Assembly: GCA_035772405.1 (NCBI GenBank)
Contig: JAYKKM010000439.1
Location: 832,001-896,000, forward strand
Direction of reading: 5' to 3'
DNA from: Chrysogorgia sp. JL179-B06
Lineage: Eukaryota; Cnidaria; Anthozoa; Scleralcyonacea; Chrysogorgiidae
Length of the DNA stretch: 64,000 bases
The translations under genes were made by a program, and so were the position numbers. Shown here in pieces: positions 36,620 to 44,114 of this stretch; position 1 is the stretch's first letter, and every line of letters starts with the position of its first letter. Under the pieces are notes generated by a model. It was given only the letters and a program-made list of their open reading frames with translations. It was not told the origin of the DNA and searched no databases.

Positions 36620-36681
36620 GGCTTGCACGGTGATCGAACCCGCGATCTCTCGCACCCTAAGCGATAATCATACCACTAGAC
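36620..36681 (-). pseudogene. tRNA-Pro(AGG) interrupted by the viral element
   Basis: The 3' 62 nt of a tRNA-Pro(AGG). The remaining 5' 9 nt lie at 48543-48551 beyond the element. The break falls in the D-loop/box A sequence GGTCTAGTGG. The uninterrupted paralogue is 61461-61531 and differs by one base in this part. Confidence 0.9.
36676..36681. repeat. 6-bp target site duplication, left copy
   Basis: CTAGAC here and at 48537-48542 directly abut the element ends. The paralogous empty site (61517-61522) has CTAGAC once. Six base pairs is the duplication length known for Polinton/Maverick integration. Confidence 0.92.
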
Positions 36682-36854
36682 AGTAGTATAGAGAGTGGGG
36701 GTACGAGCTCAATCGATGTTAACCGTGAATATAATTACCAAAACATCACCAAATTTGTGTCAAACCACGGCTCGACAAAATTCGCTGTCATTTTGGTAAT
36801 TCTATATTCACGGAAAACATCGAATAAGCTCGTACCCGCACTCTCTATACTACT
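36682..36854. repeat. 173-bp terminal palindrome, left
   Basis: Begins AGTAGTATAGAGAGTG and closes with the inverted copy of the same motif. The arms stay complementary for about 60-65 bp with a handful of mismatches, around a middle containing CAAACCACGGCTCG. A folded single strand would form a long hairpin. The structure is nested inside the ordinary inverted repeat. Confidence 0.88.
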
Positions 36855-37181
36855 ATGGCGGTCGTTAATCAAGCTAGACACCCCTCACGTTTTCTACTCA
36901 ATTGATGTCAAACACACGCGAGACCAACGAAACAATACTAAATTTATACCAAATCGCGATTTTCGCTAAATTTGGTGTTATTTCAGTCATATTTTAAAAA
37001 TAGAATGTGTCGCTTCGTCATTTTCGCATTTTTTAAAAATAGAGAGTGTCGTTTCAACATTTTCACATATTTAAAAAATAGAAAGTGTCGTTTCGTCATT
37101 TTCACAAATTTAAAAAATAGAAAGTGTCGTTTCGTCATTTTCGCATTTTTGTTTGACAAACTACGACCGACGCGTTCTGCT
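36682..37181. repeat. Left terminal inverted repeat
   Basis: About 500 bp matching the right end (48079-48536) in inverted orientation, ending inward at GCGTTCTGCT. It contains a 173-bp terminal palindrome, a central unique part and a minisatellite of about 43 bp units (core GTCGTTTCGTCATTTTC). The left copy has one more unit than the equivalent part of the right. Confidence 0.9.
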
Positions 37182-37411
37182 GTTGTCTCAATTCACGCGC
37201 GAAAAAAACCCACTAGATTTTGATTCTAGTGGTGATGTTTATCCAAATGGATAGCGAAATGGCGCTCTTTTGATTGGTCAATTCACACCAGCGTCCACAA
37301 CAAACGTTTTATCCAAACAAGTACCCAAATGGGTAGCAAAATGGCGCTCTTTTGATTGGTTAGCAACGTTGACTAATTTACATACTAACAGGTGGCCGGT
37401 TGTTTTGCGAA
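37182..37411. repeat. Left subterminal non-coding region
   Basis: Between the inverted repeat and the polymerase 3' end. Two 38-bp near-identical direct repeats at 37241-37278 and 37323-37360 share the core ATGGCGCTCTTTTGATTGGT. A small hairpin precedes them. No ORF of note. May hold the transcription end of the leftward genes or replication signals; this is inference. Confidence 0.6.
37210..37232. other. Small perfect hairpin
   Basis: CCACTAGA and TCTAGTGG form an 8-bp stem with a 7-nt loop, about 180 bp beyond the polymerase stop codon. Function unknown; a transcript-end structure is one possibility. Confidence 0.4.
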
Positions 37412-37441
37412 TTAGTCCGTTTGTTCACTATTTTCAGTGTT
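37411..37441. repeat. 31-bp inverted repeat at polymerase 3' end
   Basis: Perfect inverted match to 47650-47680. On the minus strand it encodes the last residues and stop codon of the polymerase. At the right end the same DNA encodes the last residues and stop of the outermost rightward gene, giving both proteins the tail NTENSEQTD. Confidence 0.93.
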
Positions 37442-38566
37442 ATCTCTCACTACAATGTTTTTGTGACCATACGCGTAGGAGTCAATACCATTTTCTAAAA
37501 GGTATCGTTTATCATCAAAACAGGACAACGACACTTTATTAATTTCATAACTACCGAACTGATGCTTGACACTTCTAATGGTCTTCATTGTGTGCCGCAA
37601 TTGTTTCTGCTCGAGTAACACACTTTTGTAATCTTCATGCTTGATTACCTTTTTAATTATATTCTTTCTGATACCTTTAGCAGTTTTCCCACCACCTCCA
37701 TCCTCTTTCAAATAACTGTACATCTTACTGCGCAACCCAACAAACTCAACAATTGGTGTTCCGGCGCACTCGTCTTTCATCTTGCCAATAACTTTCTTGT
37801 TCTCTTTGAAAGCGAATGGGTTGTCTGCAGGGTAGTCGCTATTGTCAAACTTTTCGCGCTCCATCATAAAGTCAGAGTAAACGTCATCAGTTTCGATTGT
37901 GTACAACAGGCTGTCAGTGTCAGTGAAGTGCAATCTGCAGGTGTCGCTAGAGTACTTTTTCATAATATAATTATAGTGAAAGTCATACATCAGTGTTTTA
38001 CTCAAGTCTAGTATGCACATACCCACATATGCAGGCCTGTTCAATGTCAGCGTTTCTTTAACTTTATGGACAGCAACTAAGTTCTCGCTAAATATCTTGC
38101 AAGACACAAACGTCGGCTTCGAGACAAGCTTTTTAAATTTCCTCTCAGTGGTCACTAATCTTACATCCACACGCTTCCTCAAGTTTTCCATTGTTTTCCC
38201 AAACACACTATTGTTCATTAACTTGAAGAAATCTTTCTCGAAAAAGTTCTTAGCCGCAGTTCTTTTGACTGTGTTAAAGTTAATATACTTGCCCAACCAC
38301 TTGGACTGGTCAAACTGTAGGACCCTATGCACCTTTTTGATTTTCAATCCAAGATCCATGTACAACTGCAGATTTCTATAGTGACACACGTACTTTTTTT
38401 TGTCCATCAAATTAGTCACCAGCTTCTTCACACCACCAACACTCACATTAAACTTATTTTTGATTTTCGTGCAGTACTCCGACAACATGTCAACAGTTAT
38501 CTCCATCTTCTCAGGAGCCAGCGGGTAATCGTTATGTAGGTCGTGCAAATGGTCTGGGTACTCCAA
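37412..38566 (-). CDS. polB: Protein-primed DNA polymerase B, C-terminal part
   Basis: 384 residues from the first ATG downstream of the TAA that interrupts the polymerase at 38633-38635. The reading frame is in phase with the N-terminal ORF and already open before this ATG, from 38632. It carries the remaining catalytic motifs of family B polymerases: motif B as MNNSVFGKTMEN (residues 117-128) and motif C as FTDTDSLLY, with the two metal-binding aspartates, at about 214-222. Lysine-rich stretches near the end are typical of protein-primed enzymes. It ends in NTENSEQTD within the 31-bp repeat. Alone it would lack the exonuclease and motif A, so either the gene is dead or the stop is read through or edited. 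Family assignment is firm; activity is not. Confidence 0.9.
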   Translation of the reverse strand: MEYPDHLHDLHNDYPLAPEKMEITVDMLSEYCTKIKNKFNVSVGGVKKLVTNLMDKKKYVCHYRNLQLYMDLGLKIKKVHRVLQFDQSKWLGKYINFNTVKRTAAKNFFEKDFFKLMNNSVFGKTMENLRKRVDVRLVTTERKFKKLVSKPTFVSCKIFSENLVAVHKVKETLTLNRPAYVGMCILDLSKTLMYDFHYNYIMKKYSSDTCRLHFTDTDSLLYTIETDDVYSDFMMEREKFDNSDYPADNPFAFKENKKVIGKMKDECAGTPIVEFVGLRSKMYSYLKEDGGGGKTAKGIRKNIIKKVIKHEDYKSVLLEQKQLRHTMKTIRSVKHQFGSYEINKVSLSCFDDKRYLLENGIDSYAYGHKNIVVRDNTENSEQTD

Positions 38567-38632
38567 GTCGACTTCAAGTAGTAAGCCCTTTTTACTATCG
38601 TCGTGATAGTCGCATAGATTAACCTTTTTTAT

Positions 38633-41113
38633 TTATTTCTTAGTCAACCATTTAAAACCACCCGTGGGGAGACTTTGGCTCATTGCCCATCCATACAAAT
38701 TGTTGGCATCAAGGTACATCAAATACTTCGACTCTTGCGCTTTATCGTACCCCTTCATGTACTTATTATTCGCCACGCCATGTCTGTTGCATATGTAGCT
38801 CACACCACCACGCATACCCATTTCTACGAACTGGAACATGTCAATGTCAGACAATAATTCGAGTTCCACTCCAGTCATCTTCAACATGGCATCCCAAGCC
38901 AACCCAGGCGACGTGAAATAATGACACGGGTCTAGTTTATACTCGCGATGACATGTCTTTCTAAAGTTCTCAAAAACGTCAGCGAGCAAGAGCACATCAC
39001 TTTTCAAATACAGGTCGTGATACCCACCCATACTTTCAACGTCAAAGTAGTCCCACACGTCGCGAGCGCGCTCATGCATTTCTTCCGTAATATGCTCATC
39101 ATTCAGAACGCTGTAGAAGTCCTTTTTGGAGGGTAGCTCGCATTCATCAAATTTATCAAAGGAGTCCATATAGTCGTAGGGGTAGACTCCCTTTCTTGTC
39201 ATAAGTGCCAACCCCTCATCATGAAACACTTCTGACGTGTATTTGAAAGCGTCTCTTGGTAGGTTCTTCACCAAGTTGTCTAGACCACTACCCATGAACT
39301 GAAAGCTGTCCAAAAATACCAAGTTTTTTCCAAACATGAACGCCATGTACTTCTCCATATTGTTCGGTATGACATTTATGTCTTGGCCAAACTTACCAAT
39401 CTCCTGCATGATGAAATGGCTATCGTAGCCACGTAAGTTATGAAAGATCACAGGAATTTTATCAGTCAATCTAAAGTTTACGTTACACTCACGATGTGCG
39501 GACCCTCTGTACTTACCTGAGACATGACAGTGGTCTCTCACTCTAACGTCAGCGCTAATGTACTCAACACTGCAAATATGACAACTTTTAGCCTCGTCAA
39601 AGTTTTGTTTATCGTCATCAGTCAGCACCATTTCTTTGTTAAAGTGACTCTCAGATGTCTCTTTACAATATTCGATAATTTCTAACATCTCCCCAATGAA
39701 CTTGTTAACTGCATTTTCACCACGATACACTTTTACTGGCTTACTGTACTCATTGTCATAGCAACAAACCAGTTTATACCCATAGCCACAGTCGACGTGC
39801 CTCTGGTAGGCATTTGTGTAGCTACGCTCACTTGATGGTGTTGCTGTGTGCACCTTCTGTGTGATAGCCTCGAAGTCTGCATACACCACAAATGGTACGT
39901 TTAGCTGTCTACTAAAATTCTCGTATTTCACTTTAGCGTCTTTTTGTGGCATTTTAATAGCTTGCTTCCCATTGATGACCAAACATACTTCAATGTGACT
40001 TTCAAGCACGTCCTCACGACTAAAACACTGCAAACAATACCTACAAAAGTGCTTTCTTGCCTTATGCTCTGTCTGACGGTACATGAATTTGTTGAAATCG
40101 CGAATGTACACATAGTGCTTGTTGTCCCCATTAGTTATCAACAATAGGTCCATATGGTCAGGATACACCTCCTTAGAGACGTACACAGGGAATGGCTGCT
40201 TATTTTCATACCCAAAGACATTAATGCTAATATCGTTAGCCCTATCAATCCTATTGTAGATTTTGAGTGTGACTGGGAAGTCAATTCCGTCGTAATTCAG
40301 CTCACTGACACGTCTAGCGTACTTCGACGTTCTATCAGAGTGTTTTCCAACAGGAAACTTATGTGCTAGGTGGCACCATCTAAAACACTCGCTGTCATCC
40401 CCATTATTCACGTTTATCAAGCCCTTCTTACTGTTGCGCAGCTCCTTTGGCAACGTAATGTAACTACTCCCATGCAAAGGTCTATAAATAGCGATATTAA
40501 CGTAGTGTGCATCTATTTTGTCAATAGTCCATCCAGACCCCTCAGATAACCACCCAGCTATCCGCGTCAAAATCTGTTCCGATCCACGATTGGCAACATC
40601 CTCGATGTCACGCTCATTAATGACGACAAACGTTCCGCTGTTAAAGTAGGCAGTTTTATATGTGGTCTTATCAAACCCTAAATCTTTCTCGAAAGTGATC
40701 TTAACTGTCTCTACCACTTTCATTCCGTTGGTCTCACCCAACTCACGTCTCAAAAGGTTGGTGACAGCGCTTCTAGTTGCGTTTACCTGATTGATGTCTC
40801 TGTCGTTAACCAGCTCGACTCCATAAGACCTGGTGAACCCTCTCAACGCTCGATCCAACAGCCGCGGGCTATGGTCTTCAACTGTGGGTTGTGCTTCCTG
40901 ATTTCTAGCAAGACGGTTATGCGTCCGACTACCAACGTTAACTCGCCTGTTTGTCAGTGGATTAACAATAGTCGCATTTGTCGCGTCACTAAAAACACCG
41001 TCTCTAACAAGTTGATTGTAGACTCGCCCATGAACGTTGACTGCTCTACCTGTTAGCGGATTTACAACGGCTGCACCAGTTCTAGCGAGTGAGTTTTCTG
41101 TGACGTCGCCCAT
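38633..41113 (-). CDS. polB: Protein-primed DNA polymerase B, N-terminal part
   Basis: 826 residues from ATG at 41113. Two copies of an NPLTGR/NPLTNR-type motif (about 17-40 and 50-71) open the protein, resembling short DNA-virus adaptor motifs. A C2H2-like finger follows (C357, C360, H373, C377). The 3'-5' exonuclease has DFEA at 413-416, NLRGYDSHF at 559-567 and YLKSDVLLLADVFE at 702-715. Between the first two lies a Cys/His cluster CHIC...DHCHVSGKYRG (511-537), recurrent in Polinton polymerases. Polymerase motif A is DANNLYGWAMS (802-812). A TAA (38633-38635) ends the ORF just after motif A. The same frame then stays open to 37412, so a single nonsense codon separates the halves; about 1,230 residues overall fits Polinton pPolB. 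It would replicate the element from protein-primed ends. Confidence 0.93.
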   Translation of the reverse strand: MGDVTENSLARTGAAVVNPLTGRAVNVHGRVYNQLVRDGVFSDATNATIVNPLTNRRVNVGSRTHNRLARNQEAQPTVEDHSPRLLDRALRGFTRSYGVELVNDRDINQVNATRSAVTNLLRRELGETNGMKVVETVKITFEKDLGFDKTTYKTAYFNSGTFVVINERDIEDVANRGSEQILTRIAGWLSEGSGWTIDKIDAHYVNIAIYRPLHGSSYITLPKELRNSKKGLINVNNGDDSECFRWCHLAHKFPVGKHSDRTSKYARRVSELNYDGIDFPVTLKIYNRIDRANDISINVFGYENKQPFPVYVSKEVYPDHMDLLLITNGDNKHYVYIRDFNKFMYRQTEHKARKHFCRYCLQCFSREDVLESHIEVCLVINGKQAIKMPQKDAKVKYENFSRQLNVPFVVYADFEAITQKVHTATPSSERSYTNAYQRHVDCGYGYKLVCCYDNEYSKPVKVYRGENAVNKFIGEMLEIIEYCKETSESHFNKEMVLTDDDKQNFDEAKSCHICSVEYISADVRVRDHCHVSGKYRGSAHRECNVNFRLTDKIPVIFHNLRGYDSHFIMQEIGKFGQDINVIPNNMEKYMAFMFGKNLVFLDSFQFMGSGLDNLVKNLPRDAFKYTSEVFHDEGLALMTRKGVYPYDYMDSFDKFDECELPSKKDFYSVLNDEHITEEMHERARDVWDYFDVESMGGYHDLYLKSDVLLLADVFENFRKTCHREYKLDPCHYFTSPGLAWDAMLKMTGVELELLSDIDMFQFVEMGMRGGVSYICNRHGVANNKYMKGYDKAQESKYLMYLDANNLYGWAMSQSLPTGGFKWLTKK

Positions 41114-41131
41114 GGCTTCTATATACTACGC

Positions 41132-41689
41132 TTATATTTTTTTCCTGAGCCACTCGTTGTAATAACGATCGCCATTTTCACACCATCCCAACTTTGGGTA
41201 CACCACTCCAAACAGATTGTCGTCAAACTTCTCTTTCACCTTTCCGTCTTTAAGGTCTAACACTTTCTCAAGCGTCTCAACTTGTCTTCTATGGCACAAC
41301 CTAATAATGTAGTATCCGTATCTGCTGACGTTTCTACCCTTTATCAAATTGTATGAGTACAACACATTGACAACTTTCAAGAAGTCCTCTTTTATCAACT
41401 CGAGGTGCTCAAACCACACAACGTTCCATAGTCTCCTTCCCATCCACCAAGACCGCTTGTGAACGCTTTTTAGTCGTGTGAGTCTCATGTCACTATAACT
41501 CTGAACGTAGCCCCATTCGATGTCGCCACACTTTGGACACGCGTACCCACCACGGCCAGTCATGTTTTTCACAACGCCACAATCCGAACAGTAGTGAAGT
41601 CTGAGGGTGTCTCCACACTCAATTTTCGTCTCATTCACAATCTCATCAATTGTTAAACCAAAACTCATCTGCCTCATAAGTTTGTCCAT
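41132..41689 (-). CDS. Zinc-ribbon protein, unknown function
   Basis: 185 residues from ATG at 41689; one codon upstream in frame is GTG. An N-terminal zinc ribbon is visible: C34-x2-C37 and C51-x2-C54, with GGYACPKCG. The rest is basic and aromatic with KSVHKRSWWMGRRLW in the middle and no membrane segment. The stop codon lies 18 bp upstream of the polymerase start, so the genes are tightly packed in one leftward block. A zinc ribbon followed by a basic domain would suit a virus-type late transcription factor of the VLTF3 kind or another nucleic-acid-binding protein. I do not see enough conserved residues to assign it. Confidence 0.8.
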   Translation of the reverse strand: MDKLMRQMSFGLTIDEIVNETKIECGDTLRLHYCSDCGVVKNMTGRGGYACPKCGDIEWGYVQSYSDMRLTRLKSVHKRSWWMGRRLWNVVWFEHLELIKEDFLKVVNVLYSYNLIKGRNVSRYGYYIIRLCHRRQVETLEKVLDLKDGKVKEKFDDNLFGVVYPKLGWCENGDRYYNEWLRKKI

Positions 41690-41712
41690 CACTTATACTA
41701 CTTCAACATTTT

Positions 41713-42132
41713 TTATCGAACTAGTACCCACACTACCATTCCACTACCCAAACCTAGCGCACCAACAAACAACAATTGGTATTCCTTCATTTCCGCACTC
41801 GGTTGGTAGTAATCCGCAATCTTCGGGCTCTCAGTGAACACTCGTCCGCTGTAGTGAATAGTCATTACGCTTCTAAGTTCTTCCAACGCGTGGTTTGTGT
41901 CATTGATGTCAGCATTAGCGTCTGAGAGCTGTTGTCGCAAGCGCTGGATCTGATCTTTCTTAGCGATTTCGTTTTCGTACCACACTTCTTTCGCACTGGC
42001 CAGCTGTTCCAACGCATGGTTATGTCTTTTCATCTCAGCTTCATAGCCTGTGTGGTTAAACTTCGAAAATATAAAGCCAGCGCCTGCAAAAGCCACTGCA
42101 TTAAAAATCCCTCCAGCCACAACACTCACCAT
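41713..42132 (-). CDS. Two-ended membrane protein with coiled coil
   Basis: 139 residues from ATG at 42132. A hydrophobic N-terminus (1-25, VVAGGIFNAVAFAGAGF), a charged helical region rich in Glu/Lys/Gln with heptad-like spacing (about 32-90), and a C-terminal membrane segment (about 118-138, LLFVGALGLGSGMVVWVLV). Such an arrangement suggests a membrane-anchored rod. From memory, similar small proteins accompany Polinton-like elements in cnidarian genomes; this is untested. A role in virion membrane or host-membrane interaction is inference. Gap to the next leftward gene is about 20 bp. Confidence 0.78.
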   Translation of the reverse strand: MVSVVAGGIFNAVAFAGAGFIFSKFNHTGYEAEMKRHNHALEQLASAKEVWYENEIAKKDQIQRLRQQLSDANADINDTNHALEELRSVMTIHYSGRVFTESPKIADYYQPSAEMKEYQLLFVGALGLGSGMVVWVLVR

Positions 42133-42136
42133 TAAC

Positions 42137-42373
42137 TTACATTGATTTGAATGGATCTGTCGGTATCCACTTTTTCGATTGCATCCATTTTACTAACAAC
42201 GTTCCTGCACCAACAGCTGCAGCAAGTTTCACTGTACCTTTCACTGTCTCTGGTGTTCCCAATGGTTCTCCCAAAGCCTTTTTCGAAATCATACTCACTA
42301 CCACAGCACCAGTCGTGACAAGTAGCGCATCATACAATTCGTTCATGAGTTCTTTTCGATCAATCGCAGCCAT
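42137..42373 (-). CDS. Small two-helix membrane protein
   Basis: 78 residues from ATG at 42373; the open frame extends upstream only by non-ATG codons. Two hydrophobic stretches, LLVTTGAVVVSMI and VKLAAAVGAGTLLVKWM, are separated by a polar turn with GEPLGTPETVKG. The C-terminus is short and basic. Lies 4 bp from the coiled-coil membrane protein gene. Function unknown. Compact double-helix membrane proteins occur next to coat genes in several tailless dsDNA viruses, which is the only functional hint. Confidence 0.72.
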   Translation of the reverse strand: MAAIDRKELMNELYDALLVTTGAVVVSMISKKALGEPLGTPETVKGTVKLAAAVGAGTLLVKWMQSKKWIPTDPFKSM

Positions 42374-42396
42374 ATATACATTGTCGTGTGTTTTGT

Positions 42397-42741
42397 TCAA
42401 GAGTCAAATGTGTCGAGTGTTGGACGACGAGTTCTACAACTTTCTGACGCGCTAGCTGCTGCAGTACTCACAGGTTCTAATCGTGTCTCTTTTTCACTGC
42501 TAACTGTGTACCATAACGAAGCACCAGCGATGATAACACCAAGTGTTCCAACAATGTAACCATAGCTCCACTCACTACTCTGTTCCTCGTTGACTATCAT
42601 TTCGCGCATTTTCTTTTCTTTCGCAGCTTTCGATATCTCAGCCAACTTCTTACCAGCAGCGACACGCTTTGGGTCCTTCACCTTAACACTTTTCACATCA
42701 GCTGTGATCTTGGCGTCAACAGTCTGTGAGTCTTCAGCCAT
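42397..42741 (-). CDS. Basic single-pass membrane protein
   Basis: 114 residues from ATG at 42741, first gene of the leftward block. The N-terminal half is very lysine-rich (KVKDPKRVAAGKKLAEISKA and following), then one membrane segment near 58-80 (YGYIVGTLGVIIAGASLWYTV), then a Ser/Thr-rich tail with SCRTRRPT. A basic face attached to a membrane anchor could bind DNA or a capsid interior, as adenoviral core proteins do; no homology claim is made. It faces the divergent promoter region with the direct repeats at 42768-42820. Confidence 0.75.
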   Translation of the reverse strand: MAEDSQTVDAKITADVKSVKVKDPKRVAAGKKLAEISKAAKEKKMREMIVNEEQSSEWSYGYIVGTLGVIIAGASLWYTVSSEKETRLEPVSTAAASASESCRTRRPTLDTFDS

Positions 42742-42867
42742 CTAATACACTATCACGTGTTATCTTACTCACAGTTGACCTCACAGGTATCTCACAGTTG
42801 ACCTCACAGTTATCTCACAGTCCCAAACCAAACGCACTAAAAAATTAGGATTTTTTCTGCAGAAGAG
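42742..42867. promoter_or_regulatory. Divergent promoter region with 23-bp direct repeats
   Basis: The 126 bp between the leftward and rightward gene blocks must hold both promoters. Two perfect-length 23-bp repeats (42768-42790 and 42791-42813, differing at one base) and a 7-bp third start share CTCACAGTTGACCTCACAG. An AT-rich stretch (TAAAAAATTAGG, around 42837-42849) lies just before the rightward ATG. Tandem repeats in a bidirectional promoter suggest a binding site for a regulator; which one is unknown. Confidence 0.6.
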
Positions 42868-43560
42868 ATGACTCAAGTCCAAGACGCCGCAGAAGAGGAG
42901 ATCGACGCAATGCGGAGACGGTCCTTTATCGACGTGCATGCCTCACGAGACGCCTCTGGGCCTAACGTCTTAAAAGAGTACTCGGCAGTTTTCGTGTTGT
43001 GTGACCCCAGTTGTAAAAACGAAGAAGTGTCGAGACGATTTGAGGATCAGATTTTCTTTACAAAGCTTGCTCACAAGTCTTGGATTGGACTTGACGAAGT
43101 TGAAGCCAACAAGATGGTTAACATACTAATCAGATTTATCCCTGTGTGGTGCCACTTACCATTCAAACACCTTGCGTTAGCAGGTAGAGACTACTTAGGC
43201 AACCCTTGCGAGTCCACCGCTACGCTACTCGGTAACTACCTCGAAGTGTTCTTAGCGAGCCTTCTATGGAGACCGTGTCCAACCAAACTCAAAGCATGGC
43301 TAGAGCTTGCCGAGAACCGTGACGTTAACGTTTGTAAGGTGGGGTGTAATGAGATACTGAGTGTGGACGACCTCGAGGACCACATATTCTCACCCACCCA
43401 CCAGTATTTCGCGTGTGAGTCCAACGTGTACAGGTGTTACCCGTGCGGTATGGTCACCAATAGCCCGATGTGTCGCTCAAGACACGAGAGCTCGAGGTCC
43501 CATCTTGAGAACTTAGAGCTTCAGCGGATATTTAACATTGGACAATGGTTGCCGCAGTGA
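42868..43560 (+). CDS. Unknown Cys/His-rich protein
   Basis: 230 residues from ATG at 42868, first gene of the rightward block. The N-terminal third is acidic and helical. The middle has aromatic and leucine-rich helices (WCHLPFKHLALAGRDYLG, LLGNYLEVFLASLLW). The C-terminal third holds possible zinc sites: CKVGC...HIFSPTHQYFAC and CYPCG...CRSRHESSRSH. This is reminiscent of BIR- or ubiquitin-ligase-like zinc modules but spacing does not match any family I know well. Its last 16 bp overlap the longest open frame of the thymidine kinase. Could be a host-interaction or regulatory protein; function unassigned. Confidence 0.78.
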   Translation: MTQVQDAAEEEIDAMRRRSFIDVHASRDASGPNVLKEYSAVFVLCDPSCKNEEVSRRFEDQIFFTKLAHKSWIGLDEVEANKMVNILIRFIPVWCHLPFKHLALAGRDYLGNPCESTATLLGNYLEVFLASLLWRPCPTKLKAWLELAENRDVNVCKVGCNEILSVDDLEDHIFSPTHQYFACESNVYRCYPCGMVTNSPMCRSRHESSRSHLENLELQRIFNIGQWLPQ

Positions 43561-43589
43561 AAAAAAATATCTCTGAGGGTATAGTAACC

Positions 43590-44114
43590 ATGAAGAAAGT
43601 TGGTAAACTAGAAATCGTGATTGGTCCCATGTTTGCAGGAAAAACAACAGAGACTCTTCGCAGGTTAGTTGCGTTAAGTAAATCAGGGCTTAGAGTCCTT
43701 TACATGAACAATGCAGGTGACACTAGACGAACTGACCACACGTTCTCCACACATCGTCAGGCTATTGTTGTTGGATCAGACAGCTTACCCGCGAAGTTAA
43801 TCACCAACCTCCCAAGCTCTTCCAAACTAGCTGGCTACGACGTCATTGGCATTGATGAGGGCCATTGGTACTCTGATCTACTCCCAGTTATTCATGACTA
43901 CATCAAAGCTGGCATTCACGTCATTATTTGTGGTCTCATAACAACGGAGCACTTAGGAAGACTTGGTGAGCTAGACACGCTCTTTCCAATGGCAGACGAC
44001 ATCACATTTCTAAAAGCGTATTGCGCTGTTTGTCGTGACACTCGCGGAACAACTGTTGAAGCGCCATTCAATTGGAGATATAATCCAGGACCATCGTTTT
44101 GTTGGTGGTGCTGA
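43590..44114 (+). CDS. tk: Thymidine kinase (TK1 type)
   Basis: 174 residues from ATG at 43590; an alternative in-frame ATG at 43545 would add 15 residues and overlap the upstream gene. The chosen start puts the P-loop GPMFAGKTT near residue 12, as in compact viral TK1 enzymes, and its context (AACCATGA) is reasonable. Next come the DEGHWYSDL motif with the catalytic acid, the GLITTEHLGRLGELDTL segment and the lasso region with two Cys pairs (YCAVC and FCWWC) for structural zinc. Phosphorylates thymidine to dTMP and would raise dTTP supply for element replication. Thymidine kinase is not core Polinton cargo, so acquisition from a host or large DNA virus is likely (inference). Confidence 0.92.
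   Translation: MKKVGKLEIVIGPMFAGKTTETLRRLVALSKSGLRVLYMNNAGDTRRTDHTFSTHRQAIVVGSDSLPAKLITNLPSSSKLAGYDVIGIDEGHWYSDLLPVIHDYIKAGIHVIICGLITTEHLGRLGELDTLFPMADDITFLKAYCAVCRDTRGTTVEAPFNWRYNPGPSFCWWC

Larger units (their letters stand above)
27822..36681. repeat. tRNA array between the insert and the viral element
   Basis: Continuous array. 29.3-33.1 kb recurs at 49.5-53.3 kb and 35.1-36.7 kb recurs at 60.0-61.5 kb. Relics not listed separately: Pro (minus) at 29833-29899, 30214-30262, 30527-30597, 30789-30843, 31725-31799, 33939-33985 (3' half only), 34353-34395 (anticodon arm deleted), 35187-35253, 35571-35619, 35885-35955 and 36148-36204; Asn (plus) at 28193-28250, about 28723-28808, 29110-29160, 29610-29662 and 30981-31038 (anticodon arm deleted), about 31461-31543, 32358-32415, about 32986-33066, 33479-33537, about 34075-34158 and 34440-34490. 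Confidence 0.85.

Noticed and set aside
36990..37150. Regularly spaced repeats resembling a CRISPR array
   Set aside because: The intervals between the shared cores are near-identical too, the array lies in a terminal repeat of a eukaryotic element and there is no cas gene. It is a minisatellite.
37637..38381. Plus-strand ORFs of 122-124 codons
   Set aside because: Antisense to the polymerase gene, with no motif of their own.
41132..41689. Assignment of the zinc-ribbon protein as a VLTF3-like late transcription factor
   Set aside because: Only the two CxxC pairs support it; the family's downstream conserved residues could not be verified by eye, so it is left as unknown.
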